This document shows positions 18,536-27,783 of a DNA stretch of 64,000 bases, in pieces. The notes under the pieces were generated by a model that made no database searches, had not been told where the DNA came from, and was given only the letters and a program-made list of their open reading frames with translations. Both the position numbers and the translations under genes were made by a program. This DNA comes from Janthinobacterium sp. 61 (GTDB taxonomy: Bacteria > Pseudomonadota > Gammaproteobacteria > Burkholderiales > Burkholderiaceae_D), in the NCBI RefSeq assembly GCF_002846335.1, contig NZ_PJMQ01000001.1:5518001-5582000 (forward strand), given 5' to 3'. How positions within the stretch are numbered: position 1 is the stretch's first letter; each line of letters opens with the position of its first letter.

Positions 18536-20377
18536 ATGAAGTCACCATGGATGCGGCGCATGGCGCTGCTCGCCTGCCTGGCCACCCTGCCGCTGGCGGC
18601 CACTGCCGTTGCTGCGGATGCCGCCCCTGCGGCCGCGCCGGTCAAAACCTTGCGCTATATCTTGCCGGCCGCCGAGACGGGCTTTGATCCGGCTACCGCG
18701 CGCGACCTGTATTCGAACCACATCACGCAGGCTGTCTTCGACACCCTGTACACCTATGATTACCTGGCGCGCCCCGTGAAGGTGGTGCCCGGCGCGGCGG
18801 CTGCGATGCCGGAAGTATCAGCCGACGGCAAGACCTACACCATCCGCCTGAAAAAAGGCATCCTGTTTACGCCCGACGCCGCGTTTGGCGGCAAGCGCCG
18901 CGAACTGACCATGGCCGACTATGTGTATTCGTGGAAGCGACTGTTCGACCCGCGCCTGGCCTCGCCCCACACCTGGCTGTTCGAAGGCAAGGTGGTCGGC
19001 CTCGATGACTTGGCGAAGGACGCGGCCAAGTCGAACAAGCTCGACTTCAACAAGAAGGTAGCCGGCCTGGAAATCCTCGACCCGTATACCTTGCGCATCA
19101 CGCTGGCCAAGACCGATTTCAATTTCCCCATGATCCTTGCCTACGTGCCGACGGCTGCCGTGGCGCGTGAAGTGGTGGAGAAGTACGGCGACGTGAAGGG
19201 CGAAGTGGGATCGAATCCCGTCGGCACCGGCTATTACACGCTCGGTGAATGGACGCGCGGCAACCGCATCGTTCTCAATCGCAACCCCCAGCATTTGCCG
19301 GAAACCTGGAATTTCATGGCCGGCGACGACCCAGACGACCAGCGCATCGTGCGCCAGATGCAGGGCAAGCGCATTCCCGCCATCGACCGCATCGAAATTT
19401 CCGTGATGATCGAAGACCAGTCGCGCTGGCTGTCCTTCCAGAGCGGCGGCACGGACGTGTTCTGGCTCGATGGCCCGCTGGCGCCGAAAGCGCTGCTGAA
19501 CGGCAAGCTGCGTCCAGAGCTGGCGGAGAAGGGCGTACAACTGTCGCGCCTGTTGGACCCGGAAATCAGTTATTACTACTGGAACATGGAAGACCCCACC
19601 CTCGGCGGCTTCAGCAAGGAAAAGATTGCCCTGCGCCGTGCGATTGCCATGGCGCACAATATCGATGAAGAAATCCGCATCATCTGGAATGGCCAGGCCA
19701 AACGTCTCGACTATCCGATACCGCCCGGCGTCGTCGGCTACGATCCCCACTACAAGAGCCTGCTGCAATACGATCCCGTGCTGGCGAACAAATTGCTCGA
19801 CAAATTCGGTTACAAGAAGGGCGCAGATGGCTGGCGAACCTTGCCGGACGGCAAGCCGCTGCTGATCCGCTACGCTTCGCGCAACGAAGCCAATGGCGTG
19901 CTGCAGGCGGAAATGTGGCGCAAGACGTATAACTCGCTGGGCATCCGCATGGAAAACGACCGCATGATCTTTTCCGACATTCTAAAGACGGAAAAGCAGT
20001 GCAAGATGCAGACGCGCACGGCGCCGTGGCTGGCCGACTATCCGGACGGCGACAACTTCATGCAGCTGTTCTATGGTCCGAATACGCACCAGAACAACAA
20101 CGGCTGCTACCAGGACCCGGAATACGATAAATGGTATGCAGCCAGCCAGGCCATGCCGGCCAGTCCCGAGCGCGATGAGCTGTTCCACAAGATGGCGCGC
20201 CGCCTGGAAGTGAACGCGGGCGCCCTGATCGGCTATGCGCGCTACCGCAACATGCTGGCGCAAAAGTCGGTACTCGGCTACAAGAAGCACCCGATCCTGT
20301 TCCAGGAATGGGCGTACATGGATATCGACAGCAGCAGTGCGCCAGTGGCGCCTGCTGCTGATTCGGCTAAAAAATAA
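18536..20377 (+). CDS. Peptide-type ABC transporter substrate-binding protein (family 5)
   Basis: The 613-residue product has an N-terminal signal peptide (KSPWMRRM, then a hydrophobic run ending at AVAADAA) and the order of motifs of SBP_bac_5 proteins: GFDPATARDLYSNHITQAVFDTL, a central MADYVYSWKRLFDPRLASP block and ALRRAIAMAHNIDEEI. Such periplasmic proteins deliver oligopeptides to Opp/Dpp/Yej-type permeases. ATG 18536 follows AAGGGT at good spacing; the frame is open further upstream without protein character. It is the first gene of a four-gene operon with both permeases and the ATPase, so a complete importer is present. Peptide specificity is unknown; the size of about 610 residues resembles YejA-like proteins. 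Confidence 0.92.
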   Translation: MKSPWMRRMALLACLATLPLAATAVAADAAPAAAPVKTLRYILPAAETGFDPATARDLYSNHITQAVFDTLYTYDYLARPVKVVPGAAAAMPEVSADGKTYTIRLKKGILFTPDAAFGGKRRELTMADYVYSWKRLFDPRLASPHTWLFEGKVVGLDDLAKDAAKSNKLDFNKKVAGLEILDPYTLRITLAKTDFNFPMILAYVPTAAVAREVVEKYGDVKGEVGSNPVGTGYYTLGEWTRGNRIVLNRNPQHLPETWNFMAGDDPDDQRIVRQMQGKRIPAIDRIEISVMIEDQSRWLSFQSGGTDVFWLDGPLAPKALLNGKLRPELAEKGVQLSRLLDPEISYYYWNMEDPTLGGFSKEKIALRRAIAMAHNIDEEIRIIWNGQAKRLDYPIPPGVVGYDPHYKSLLQYDPVLANKLLDKFGYKKGADGWRTLPDGKPLLIRYASRNEANGVLQAEMWRKTYNSLGIRMENDRMIFSDILKTEKQCKMQTRTAPWLADYPDGDNFMQLFYGPNTHQNNNGCYQDPEYDKWYAASQAMPASPERDELFHKMARRLEVNAGALIGYARYRNMLAQKSVLGYKKHPILFQEWAYMDIDSSSAPVAPAADSAKK

Positions 20378-20417
20378 GCGCGGCCGCTTATAACACCATA
20401 TACGACAAGGAATCATT

Positions 20418-21356
20418 ATGTTTGCTTATATCCTGCGCCGCTTGTGGCAGATGCTGCCCACCATGCTGGGCGTCGTCCTGCTGGTCTTCATCCTGTTTAA
20501 CTGGGTGGGCGGTGACCCCGCCTACATTTTGGCCGGCAAGATGTCGAGTGCGGAAAGCATTGCCAACATCCGCCGCCAGCTCGGTGTCGACCAGCCGTAC
20601 TACGTGCAGCTGTGGATCTTCATCAAGCAGATCGTCACGTTTGACTTCGGCCAGAGCTGGGCCACGGGGGAATCCGTGTCGCATATCATCACTTCGCGCC
20701 TGGGCCCGTCGATGATGGTGCTGATCCCGCTGACCGTGCTGGAAACGTTTTTTGGCGTGGCGCTGGCGCTGGCCATCGCTTTCGTGCGCGGTTCGCTGAC
20801 GGACCGCGCCGTCATGATCGCCTGCACGGTGGGCATGTCGATTTCCATTCTCGTCTACATCATCGTCTTCCAGTATGGCTTTGCCTACAAGCTGGGCCTG
20901 TTCCCCGTGCAGGGCTGGGGTGACAGCTTCTGGGAAAACCTGCTGCGCTATTCGACCTTGCCCATTTTGATCGGCCTGGCCGTCTCCATTGCGCCCACCC
21001 TGCGCCTGTTCCGCACTTTCGTGCTGGACGAGGCCAACCAGGATTACGTGCGCACGGCGCGCGCCAAGGGCTTGAAGGAAGGCCGCATCATGTGGGTGCA
21101 CGTGCTGCGCAACGCCGGCATTCCCATCATTACCTATGTGATGTCGAACTTGCCGGCCCTGCTGATCGGTGCTTTCCTGCTGGAACGCTTCTTCGGCATT
21201 CCCGGCATCGGGCGTGAAGTGATTCTGGCGGTCGAGCGCAGCGACTTTCCGGTGATCAAGGCGATCACCGTGTATGTTGCCGCCGCCACCATGCTCTTCA
21301 ACCTGCTCACCGACCTGCTGTACCAGGCGGTCGATCCTCGCGTACAACTGAAGTAG
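20418..21356 (+). CDS. Peptide ABC transporter permease, OppB/DppB type
   Basis: The 312-residue inner-membrane protein begins MFAYILRRLWQMLPTMLGVV, the standard OppB-family entry (RRL-x-IPT), and carries the EAA-loop region around YVRTARAKGLKEGRIMWVHVLRNA that docks to the ATPase. Several hydrophobic segments are spread along the protein. AAGGAATCATT precedes ATG 20418. It lies 40 bases after the binding protein gene and nine before the second permease gene. Confidence 0.93.
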   Translation: MFAYILRRLWQMLPTMLGVVLLVFILFNWVGGDPAYILAGKMSSAESIANIRRQLGVDQPYYVQLWIFIKQIVTFDFGQSWATGESVSHIITSRLGPSMMVLIPLTVLETFFGVALALAIAFVRGSLTDRAVMIACTVGMSISILVYIIVFQYGFAYKLGLFPVQGWGDSFWENLLRYSTLPILIGLAVSIAPTLRLFRTFVLDEANQDYVRTARAKGLKEGRIMWVHVLRNAGIPIITYVMSNLPALLIGAFLLERFFGIPGIGREVILAVERSDFPVIKAITVYVAAATMLFNLLTDLLYQAVDPRVQLK

Positions 21357-21365
21357 AAAGAGACG

Positions 21366-22481
21366 ATGTCGAAACCTCATACATCGCCCGGCCTGTGGGC
21401 CCTGGCGTGGCGCCGTTTGCGCGGCGACAAGATTGCAATGGTATCGCTGGCCGTGGTCGGCGCGTTTTTCCTGCTGGTGCTGGCGTCCGCCAGTGGCCTG
21501 GTAGCCTCGAACTGGGAAGATGAAGTGGCCGTCAGCTATGCGCCGCCCACCTTCATCGGTGCCGACAAGGACGCGTCCGCGTCCGGTGATGGCGCCATTC
21601 CCCTGCCGGACGAGCGCAGCGCACCGACACAAGTCAATGTGCTCGACCCGCTGGCCGACGATATCGCCGAACTGCGCGCCCAGATGGGCAGCAATCCGTC
21701 GGCTGGCGTGGAAATGTACGGCGTCACCGACCCGCTGGCCGACGACTTGACGGCCTTGCGCGCCGGCATGGGCAAGACGAAGAAGTTGATCGCGCACAAG
21801 GCGGCAACCTTGCCGTTCGGCGCCGACAAGTGGGGCCACGACATTGTCCAGAAAACCATCAAGGGCGGCGAAACGTCGATCGTGGTGGGCCTGGTGGCAG
21901 CCTTGCTGGCCGTGGTGCTGGGCACCTTGTTTGGCGCCGTGTCCGGTTACTTTGGCGGCATCGTCGATGATTTCTTCAACTGGTTCTACAGTATTTTCAC
22001 ATCGATTCCGTCCATTCTGATGATACTCACCGTGGCGGCCGTGCTGCAGCAAAAGGGCGTGCTGACCATCGTGCTGATCCTGGGCTTGACGGGCTGGACG
22101 GGGCCGTACCGTTTGATCCGCGCCGAATACATCAAGCACAAGGCACGCGAATACGTGATGGCGGCCGACGCCATCGGCGCCTCGCACTGGCGCAAGATGT
22201 TTTCCCACATCTTCCCCAACGTGAGCCACGTGGCGCTGGTGCAAATGTCAATTCTGGTGGTGGGCTTCATCAAGGCCGAAGTGATTTTGAGCTTCCTCGG
22301 CTTTGGCGTGCCGGTGGGCACCGTGTCGTGGGGCAGCATGCTCAACGAGGCACAAAATGAACTGATCCTGGGCAAATGGTGGCAGCTGACCGCCGCCGCC
22401 ACGGCGATGGCCGTGCTGGTGACGGCGTTCTCGCTGTTTACCGATGCCTTGCGCGATGCGCTCGACCCCAAAGTGAAATAG
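21366..22481 (+). CDS. Peptide ABC transporter permease, OppC/DppC type with long periplasmic insert
   Basis: The 371-residue product has the first membrane segment at residues 25-45 and the remaining segments after about residue 165. The EAA-loop region EYVMAADAIGASHWRKMFSHIFPN and the C-terminal FSLFTDALRDALDPK are typical of OppC/DppC. The stretch between (about residues 50-150) is longer than usual and contains a duplicated motif, DPLADDIAELRAQMG and DPLADDLTALRAGMG, about 30 residues apart. Family members are often around 300 residues, so this is an insertion in the outward-facing loop, possibly touching the binding protein. Start ATG 21366 follows AAAGAGACG. Confidence 0.92.
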   Translation: MSKPHTSPGLWALAWRRLRGDKIAMVSLAVVGAFFLLVLASASGLVASNWEDEVAVSYAPPTFIGADKDASASGDGAIPLPDERSAPTQVNVLDPLADDIAELRAQMGSNPSAGVEMYGVTDPLADDLTALRAGMGKTKKLIAHKAATLPFGADKWGHDIVQKTIKGGETSIVVGLVAALLAVVLGTLFGAVSGYFGGIVDDFFNWFYSIFTSIPSILMILTVAAVLQQKGVLTIVLILGLTGWTGPYRLIRAEYIKHKAREYVMAADAIGASHWRKMFSHIFPNVSHVALVQMSILVVGFIKAEVILSFLGFGVPVGTVSWGSMLNEAQNELILGKWWQLTAAATAMAVLVTAFSLFTDALRDALDPKVK

Positions 22482-22490
22482 GAGTTGCTC

Positions 22491-24191
22491 ATGGACCAGA
22501 ATAACCTGTTGGAAGTGCGCGACCTGCGCGTCACCTTCCGCCTGGACAAGAAAACCACGTTTGAAGCCGTCAAGGGCATCTCGTTCAACGTGCCGCGCAA
22601 CTGTACCGTCGCGCTGGTAGGCGAGTCGGGCAGCGGCAAGTCCGTCAGCTCGCTGGCCGTGATGGGCTTGTTGCCGCCAGATAACACCATCATCGATCCC
22701 GCGTCCAGCATCCATTTCGGCGGGCGCGACCTGCTCAAACTGTCGATCGCCGAGCGCCGCACCATGTGCGGCAAGGATATTTCGATGATCTTCCAGGAGC
22801 CGATGTCGTCGCTGAACCCCGTGTTTACCGTCGGGTTCCAGATCGCTGAAGTGTTGCGCCAGCACATGGGCATGAACCGCAAGCAGGCGCGCGCGCGTAC
22901 CCTGGAGTTGCTCGACGAAGTGGGCATACCCGATCCCGCCACCAAGATCGACGCCTACCCGAGCCAGATGTCGGGCGGCCAGCAGCAGCGCGTGATGATC
23001 GCCATGGCGATTGCCTGCGAACCGAAACTCCTGATCGCGGACGAACCGACGACGGCGCTGGACGTGACGATCCAGAAGCAGATCATGGACTTGATCGCGG
23101 CGCTGCAAAAGAAACATCAAATGTCCGTGCTTTTCATTACCCACGACCTGGGCCTGGTGGGAGAAATTGCCGACCAGGTCATCGTCATGCGCCACGGCGA
23201 AGTGCGCGAGACGGGCGAGGTGCGCCAGGTGTTCGAGGCGCCGCAGGACAGCTACACCAAAGCGTTGCTGCATTGCCGCCCCTCGCTGGATGAGCGCCCG
23301 TGGCGCTTGCCCGTGATTGCCGACTACATGGAAGGCAAGGCGGGCCCCGGCGTGGAAGTGAAACAGCGCACGCGCGGCACGCGCGGCTATACGCCGGGCG
23401 ACGAGCCCGTGCTGGTGGTGAATAATCTGAGCAAGAGTTTTTATACGCGTGCAGGCCTGTTCGGCAAGCGCGAATTCCAGGCAGTCAAGGACGTGTCATT
23501 TACCTTGCCACGCGGGAAGACCTTGGGCGTGGTGGGCGAATCCGGTTCCGGCAAGACGACGGTGGGTCTGACCCTGCTGCGCCTGCATCAGGCCACGGGC
23601 GGCACGGCCATGTTCCATGGCAAGGATCTCATTGCCATGCCGAACAAGGAATACCTGCCGTATAAACGCCGCATCCAGATCATCTTCCAGAATCCGTATG
23701 CCTCGCTCAATCCCCGTTTTACGGTGGGACAGATCCTGCTCGAACCGATGCGCATCCACAAGATTGGCGCGAATGACCAGGAACGCATCGCCAAGGCTTA
23801 CTGGCTGTTGGAGAAGGTGGGATTGCCGGAACAGGCTTTCCACCGCTATCCGCACGAGTTTTCCGGCGGCCAACGCCAGCGCATCGCCATTGCCCGCTGC
23901 CTCACCATGCAGCCGGAAATTCTGGTGTGCGACGAATCCGTGTCGGCGCTGGACGTGTCGGTGCAGGCGCAAGTACTCAACCTGTTGCAGGATTTGCAGG
24001 ATGAATTTGGCTTGTCGTACATCTTCATTTCGCACGATTTGTCTGTGGTCAAATACATCGCCGACCAGGTGATGGTGATGCACAAGGGGCAAGTGGTGGA
24101 ACTGGCCGATTCGGATGAGCTGTACCGCAATCCCGTGCATCCGTACACGCGCACCCTGCTCAGCGCCATACCCAAGGGCGTGCAGTTGTAA
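22491..24191 (+). CDS. Peptide ABC transporter ATP-binding protein with two ATPase domains
   Basis: The 566-residue product fuses two ABC domains, as in YejF-type proteins. Domain 1 has Walker [12 protein letters not shown], signature MSGGQQQRV and Walker [13 protein letters not shown]; domain 2 has [20 protein letters not shown] and [12 protein letters not shown]. In domain 2 the usual DEP after Walker B reads DES, which still leaves Asp and catalytic Glu. Both ATP sites appear intact, so one protein can energise the transporter. GGAG (22481-22484), overlapping the stop of the upstream permease, fits ATG 22491. Confidence 0.95.
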   Translation: MDQNNLLEVRDLRVTFRLDKKTTFEAVKGISFNVPRNCTVALVGESGSGKSVSSLAVMGLLPPDNTIIDPASSIHFGGRDLLKLSIAERRTMCGKDISMIFQEPMSSLNPVFTVGFQIAEVLRQHMGMNRKQARARTLELLDEVGIPDPATKIDAYPSQMSGGQQQRVMIAMAIACEPKLLIADEPTTALDVTIQKQIMDLIAALQKKHQMSVLFITHDLGLVGEIADQVIVMRHGEVRETGEVRQVFEAPQDSYTKALLHCRPSLDERPWRLPVIADYMEGKAGPGVEVKQRTRGTRGYTPGDEPVLVVNNLSKSFYTRAGLFGKREFQAVKDVSFTLPRGKTLGVVGESGSGKTTVGLTLLRLHQATGGTAMFHGKDLIAMPNKEYLPYKRRIQIIFQNPYASLNPRFTVGQILLEPMRIHKIGANDQERIAKAYWLLEKVGLPEQAFHRYPHEFSGGQRQRIAIARCLTMQPEILVCDESVSALDVSVQAQVLNLLQDLQDEFGLSYIFISHDLSVVKYIADQVMVMHKGQVVELADSDELYRNPVHPYTRTLLSAIPKGVQL

Positions 24192-24218
24192 GGGGCTTTT
24201 TACGGTAAGATAGCGGCC

Positions 24219-25181
24219 ATGCCCAACCTCATTTACCTGCTCGAACATTACGGTGTCCTGATTGTCTTTGGCATCGTGCTGGTGGAGCAGCTCGGTCTGC
24301 CGATTCCCGCCTTTCCCATCCTGGTGGTGGCGGGAGCGATGGCCGTCGATGGCGACATGAATGGGGGACTGGTGCTGGCCGCCGCGCTGGGCGCTTGCCT
24401 GATCAGCGACTTCACGTGGTTCCGCGCGGGCCGCCATTTCGGCAAGCGTATCCTGCGGCTGCTGTGCCGCATCTCGCTGTCGCCCGATTACTGCGTCAGC
24501 CAGACGGAAGACAAATTCAAGCGCTGGGGGCCGAAAGCCCTGATCGTCTCCAAGTTCGTGCCGGGATTCAATACTGTGGCCGCACCGATGTCGGGAGCGC
24601 TGGGCACGCCGCCGGGCCAGTTCTTCCTGTACGCGGGCCTGGGCGCCTTGCTGTGGAGCGGCACGGGCATCGTCGTCGGCGTGATTTTCCATTCCAGCGT
24701 GCAGCAGGTGCTCGACTTGCTCAGCACCATGGGTAGCACGGCCTTGCTGATGCTGGCCACCTTGCTGGGCTTGTTCCTGCTGTATAAATTCCTCGAGCGC
24801 CGGCGTTTCCGCCAGGCCTTGCAGATCGAACGTATCGGCATCGATGAATTACTCGAACTCATAGAGCAGGGCGAGGAGCCGCTGATGGTCGACGCGCGCA
24901 GCGCCACGGCGCAGGCTCTGGAGCCGGCCGTGCCGGGCGCCTTGTTCTTCAATGGCAAGGAACCCGTGCCCGCCATGATCGCCATGGACAAGGACCGCCA
25001 CATCATCGTGTATTGCAGCTGTCCCAACGACGTGACGGCCGCGCAAGTGGCCAAGCTGTTGCACCAGCACGGCTTTCACCGGGCCAAGCCCCTGCATGGC
25101 GGCCTCGATGCGTGGAATGCCGCCTACCGCTCGGACCAGCCGGCGCCCGCCAGCCTGCTGGGCGAAGGCTTGCCTTCCTGA
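24219..25181 (+). CDS. DedA-family membrane protein fused to a rhodanese domain
   Basis: The 320-residue product starts with a DedA/SNARE-associated region (residues 1-195, several membrane segments, with FVPGFNTVAAPMSGAL as the conserved arginine/proline-type loop region) and ends with a rhodanese domain (from about 205). In that domain MVDARSATAQ and HIIVYCSCPNDVTAAQ form the active-site loop with Cys266 and Cys268. DedA proteins are linked to lipid flipping and membrane-potential homeostasis; rhodanese domains move sulfur or bind metal or phosphate groups. The fusion recurs in betaproteobacteria and its substrate is unknown. It sits 27 bases after the ABC ATPase gene, so it may be co-transcribed, though functionally unrelated. 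Confidence 0.88.
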   Translation: MPNLIYLLEHYGVLIVFGIVLVEQLGLPIPAFPILVVAGAMAVDGDMNGGLVLAAALGACLISDFTWFRAGRHFGKRILRLLCRISLSPDYCVSQTEDKFKRWGPKALIVSKFVPGFNTVAAPMSGALGTPPGQFFLYAGLGALLWSGTGIVVGVIFHSSVQQVLDLLSTMGSTALLMLATLLGLFLLYKFLERRRFRQALQIERIGIDELLELIEQGEEPLMVDARSATAQALEPAVPGALFFNGKEPVPAMIAMDKDRHIIVYCSCPNDVTAAQVAKLLHQHGFHRAKPLHGGLDAWNAAYRSDQPAPASLLGEGLPS

Positions 25182-25544
25182 TCCCGCTGCCCCTGGCAAG
25201 CAAGCTTGGCAGCAAACATAGGCAGAAAAAAACCGGTAGTAATAATACGAAAACACCATCGCCGTGCCGACGGGATGGTAGCGCCACACCTGCGCCGCCC
25301 CGTACAAAGCGGCTTTGCGCAAACTCCGGCATACTCTGCTTTCAAGGGGTTTCCTGCTGCTGTGCAGCATGCTTTTCGCATTCCTGTCGAGTGCAAGTAC
25401 TTACTATAAATCATTGTTTTTGAGTGATTTTTCCCCTGCCTGTTGCATTTGGAGTGGAACTACCAATAAAGGCTGGATTTGATGTACTTAAACTACAAAC
25501 TTTGCTTGCCTCCGGGCGCATTCATCCTTTAAGCTTGGCGTCCC
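25182..25544. other. Intergenic region upstream of glk
   Basis: About 360 bases. Open frames here overlap on both strands without ribosome binding sites or recognisable protein. No clear terminator or strong promoter was identified. Confidence 0.4.
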
Positions 25545-26591
25545 ATGCGTCCCACTTCATCATTTAAAATCATGAGCGCTTCGTCTTCACCCGTATTGCC
25601 GACTTCCGCCTTTGCCGATGGACCGCGCCTGCTGGCCGACGTGGGCGGCACCAATGCCCGTTTCGCCCTGGAAGTGGCCGCAGGCCACATCACCCTGGTG
25701 GAAGTGCTGCCCTGTGCCGATTACCCGAGTCTGTCTGCCGCCCTGCAAGCCTACCTGGCCCTGCCGCACATCGCTGCTGCCGGCGGGCAAGCCGTGCGCC
25801 ATGCCATGATCGCCATCGCCAACCCGGTCGACGGCGATTTCCTCAGCATGACGAACCACCACTGGTCGTTCTCGATCCGCGCCATGCGCGAGGAGTGCGG
25901 TTTCACGACCCTGGACGTGGTCAACGATTTCACGGCCCTGGCGCGCGCCTTGCCGCAGCTGTCCAGCGAACAGAAGCATCAGATTGGCGCCGGCACGGCC
26001 CGTCCAAACACGGCCATCGGCCTGATCGGCGCCGGCACGGGCCTGGGCGTGTCGGGCCTGATTCCGTCGAACGGCGGCTGGATCGCCCTGCAAAGCGAAG
26101 GCGGCCACGTCAGCTTCGCGCCGTCGAATGAAACGGAAGTGAGCATTCTGCAATTTGCCTGGCGCGAATATGAGCACGTCTCGGCCGAACGCCTGATTTC
26201 AGGTGATGGCCTGGAACTGATCTACCGCGCCCTGGCCGACCGCGCAGGCGTGCCGGCGGAAGACTTGCCTGCGGCGGAAATCACGCGCCGCGCGCTGGCC
26301 GGTGAATCCCAGCTGTGCGACGACGTCATTGAAGCGTTCTGCTGCATGCTTGGCACGGTGGCGGGCAACGTCGCCGTCACCCTGGGCGCGCTGGGCGGTA
26401 TTTATATCGGCGGCGGCATCGTGCCACGCCTGGGGCCGCGCTTCGACCGCTCCGGTTTCCGCGCCCGCTTCGAGCGCAAGGGCCGCTTCGCCAATTATGT
26501 GTCGCAAGTGCCGACCTTTGTCATCACCGCGCAGTATCCAGCTTTCCTGGGTGCATCGGCCATTCTCTCGGAGAAACTCGCCTCCCTGTGA
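25545..26591 (+). CDS. glk: Glucokinase
   Basis: The product (348 residues from ATG 25545, or 339 from ATG 25572) phosphorylates glucose to glucose 6-phosphate. The N-terminal phosphate motif [14 protein letters not shown] and [16 protein letters not shown], followed by the EGGHVSFAP block, define the bacterial Glk family. [17 protein letters not shown] is the conserved C-terminal adenosine-binding stretch. The second ATG fits the usual family length better. It has its own terminator. Confidence 0.94.
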   Translation: MRPTSSFKIMSASSSPVLPTSAFADGPRLLADVGGTNARFALEVAAGHITLVEVLPCADYPSLSAALQAYLALPHIAAAGGQAVRHAMIAIANPVDGDFLSMTNHHWSFSIRAMREECGFTTLDVVNDFTALARALPQLSSEQKHQIGAGTARPNTAIGLIGAGTGLGVSGLIPSNGGWIALQSEGGHVSFAPSNETEVSILQFAWREYEHVSAERLISGDGLELIYRALADRAGVPAEDLPAAEITRRALAGESQLCDDVIEAFCCMLGTVAGNVAVTLGALGGIYIGGGIVPRLGPRFDRSGFRARFERKGRFANYVSQVPTFVITAQYPAFLGASAILSEKLASL

Positions 26592-26622
26592 TGCGGGCAG
26601 CGGGCGATGTGTCGCGCCATGA

Positions 26623-26660
26623 CCGGGTAAAACGCGTGTTTTGCCCGGTTTTGCGCTTTT
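26623..26660 (+). terminator. Intrinsic terminator after glk
   Basis: The arms CCGGGTAAAAC (26623-26633) and GTTTTGCCCGG (26638-26648) pair with one G-T wobble and are followed by TTTTGCGCTTTT. Confidence 0.7.
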
Positions 26661-26675
26661 CCGCTTTTTATCAGG

Positions 26676-26792
26676 TACAATTGGCATCGTTGGATGAAAC
26701 GACGACTGTCGCTCTCCTGTATGGCTGAATCTTCGCCACGGAAAAGCAGCTGCTCCGGAGTTCGTTTCATTGCTGGTTATTTAAGGCCAGCA
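26676..26792 (+). ncRNA. Candidate small structured RNA between glk and scpB
   Basis: A -10-like TACAAT (26676-26681) would start a transcript near 26688. From there ATGAAACGA (26694-26702) pairs perfectly with TCGTTTCAT (26762-26770) around a 59-base interior, followed by GCTGG...CCAGC (hairpin about 26772-26792). There is no T run, so it may be the 5' leader of scpB rather than a separate RNA. The rest of the gap to 26988 shows nothing recognisable. Confidence 0.25.
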
Positions 26793-26988
26793 CCATGGAT
26801 GGCAGGACTTTCACTGCATCCGCTTTAGTCCCGCTTTGCGCGCATCGGCCAAGGCGTCGGAAAAACAGCCTCAACTAGTAACCCAGCACGGCGTCATCAT
26901 CGATGTCTGCCCTCTGTTACGTTGAAATGAACGTTTTTGATTTCTTTCTCTGCATACGAATTGCAACACACATCCGCACAGAATTGCT

Positions 26989-27783
26989 ATGAATACAATT
27001 GAGGCTAAAAAAGTCCTCGAAACCGCGTTGCTGTGCGCTCGTGAGTCGCTGACGATCCACAGCCTGAAAAAGCTGTTCGTCGATGCGGACGAGAATGGTC
27101 GCGTGCGTGGTGTCGGCGTTGGTGCCGACACGATCAAGCAATTGCTGGAAGAGTTGCGGCAGGAGTGGGAAGGGCGCGGCATTGAGATCGTCAGTCTGGC
27201 TTCTGGCTGGCGCTTTCAAAGCCGCCCGGAAATGAAGATGTATCTCGATCGCATGACGCCCGAGCGGCCGCCTAAGTATTCGCGGGCGACCCTGGAAACC
27301 CTGGCCATCATTGCCTACCGCCAGCCGGTGACGCGCGGCGATATCGAGGAAATCCGCGGTGTTGCCGTCAATTCGCAGACGATCAAGATGCTGGAAGACC
27401 GTGGCTGGGTCGATGCCATCGGTTACCGCGACGTGGTGGGCCGGCCGGCCTTGCTGGCCACCACCAAGCAGTTTTTGGATGACCTGGGTTTGCATTCGCT
27501 GTCCCAGCTGCCGCCTTTGCAGCAAATCAGTGAAATGCAGGGCAACGGGCTCGAAGCCCTGGAAGCGGCCCTGCAAGAAAATTTTGACAAGGCAAGCAAT
27601 GAGCTTGTCCCCCAGCTTGGTGCAGGTAGCAATACGGCTGTGACAGATGTAGATGTGACAGCAAGCCTTGATGCCGGCCCCGATGCTTCGCCCACGGACG
27701 AAGCCTACACTCACGACCCTGCGCCAGAACTAACGGTTGACGCTGCGCCAGGTCAGCACAGCCAAGAAACGAAGAATGAATAA
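26989..27783 (+). CDS. scpB: Segregation and condensation protein B
   Basis: The 264-residue product matches ScpB, the winged-helix subunit of the SMC-ScpAB complex that organises and segregates chromosomes. Conserved stretches are [28 protein letters not shown] and [18 protein letters not shown]; about 60 acidic, low-complexity residues follow the core. The stop codon lies inside the next gene: rluB starts at 27776, eight bases before the end of scpB, which suggests translational coupling. The scpB-rluB pair is common in proteobacteria. SMC and ScpA are not in the window. Confidence 0.93.
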   Translation: MNTIEAKKVLETALLCARESLTIHSLKKLFVDADENGRVRGVGVGADTIKQLLEELRQEWEGRGIEIVSLASGWRFQSRPEMKMYLDRMTPERPPKYSRATLETLAIIAYRQPVTRGDIEEIRGVAVNSQTIKMLEDRGWVDAIGYRDVVGRPALLATTKQFLDDLGLHSLSQLPPLQQISEMQGNGLEALEAALQENFDKASNELVPQLGAGSNTAVTDVDVTASLDAGPDASPTDEAYTHDPAPELTVDAAPGQHSQETKNE

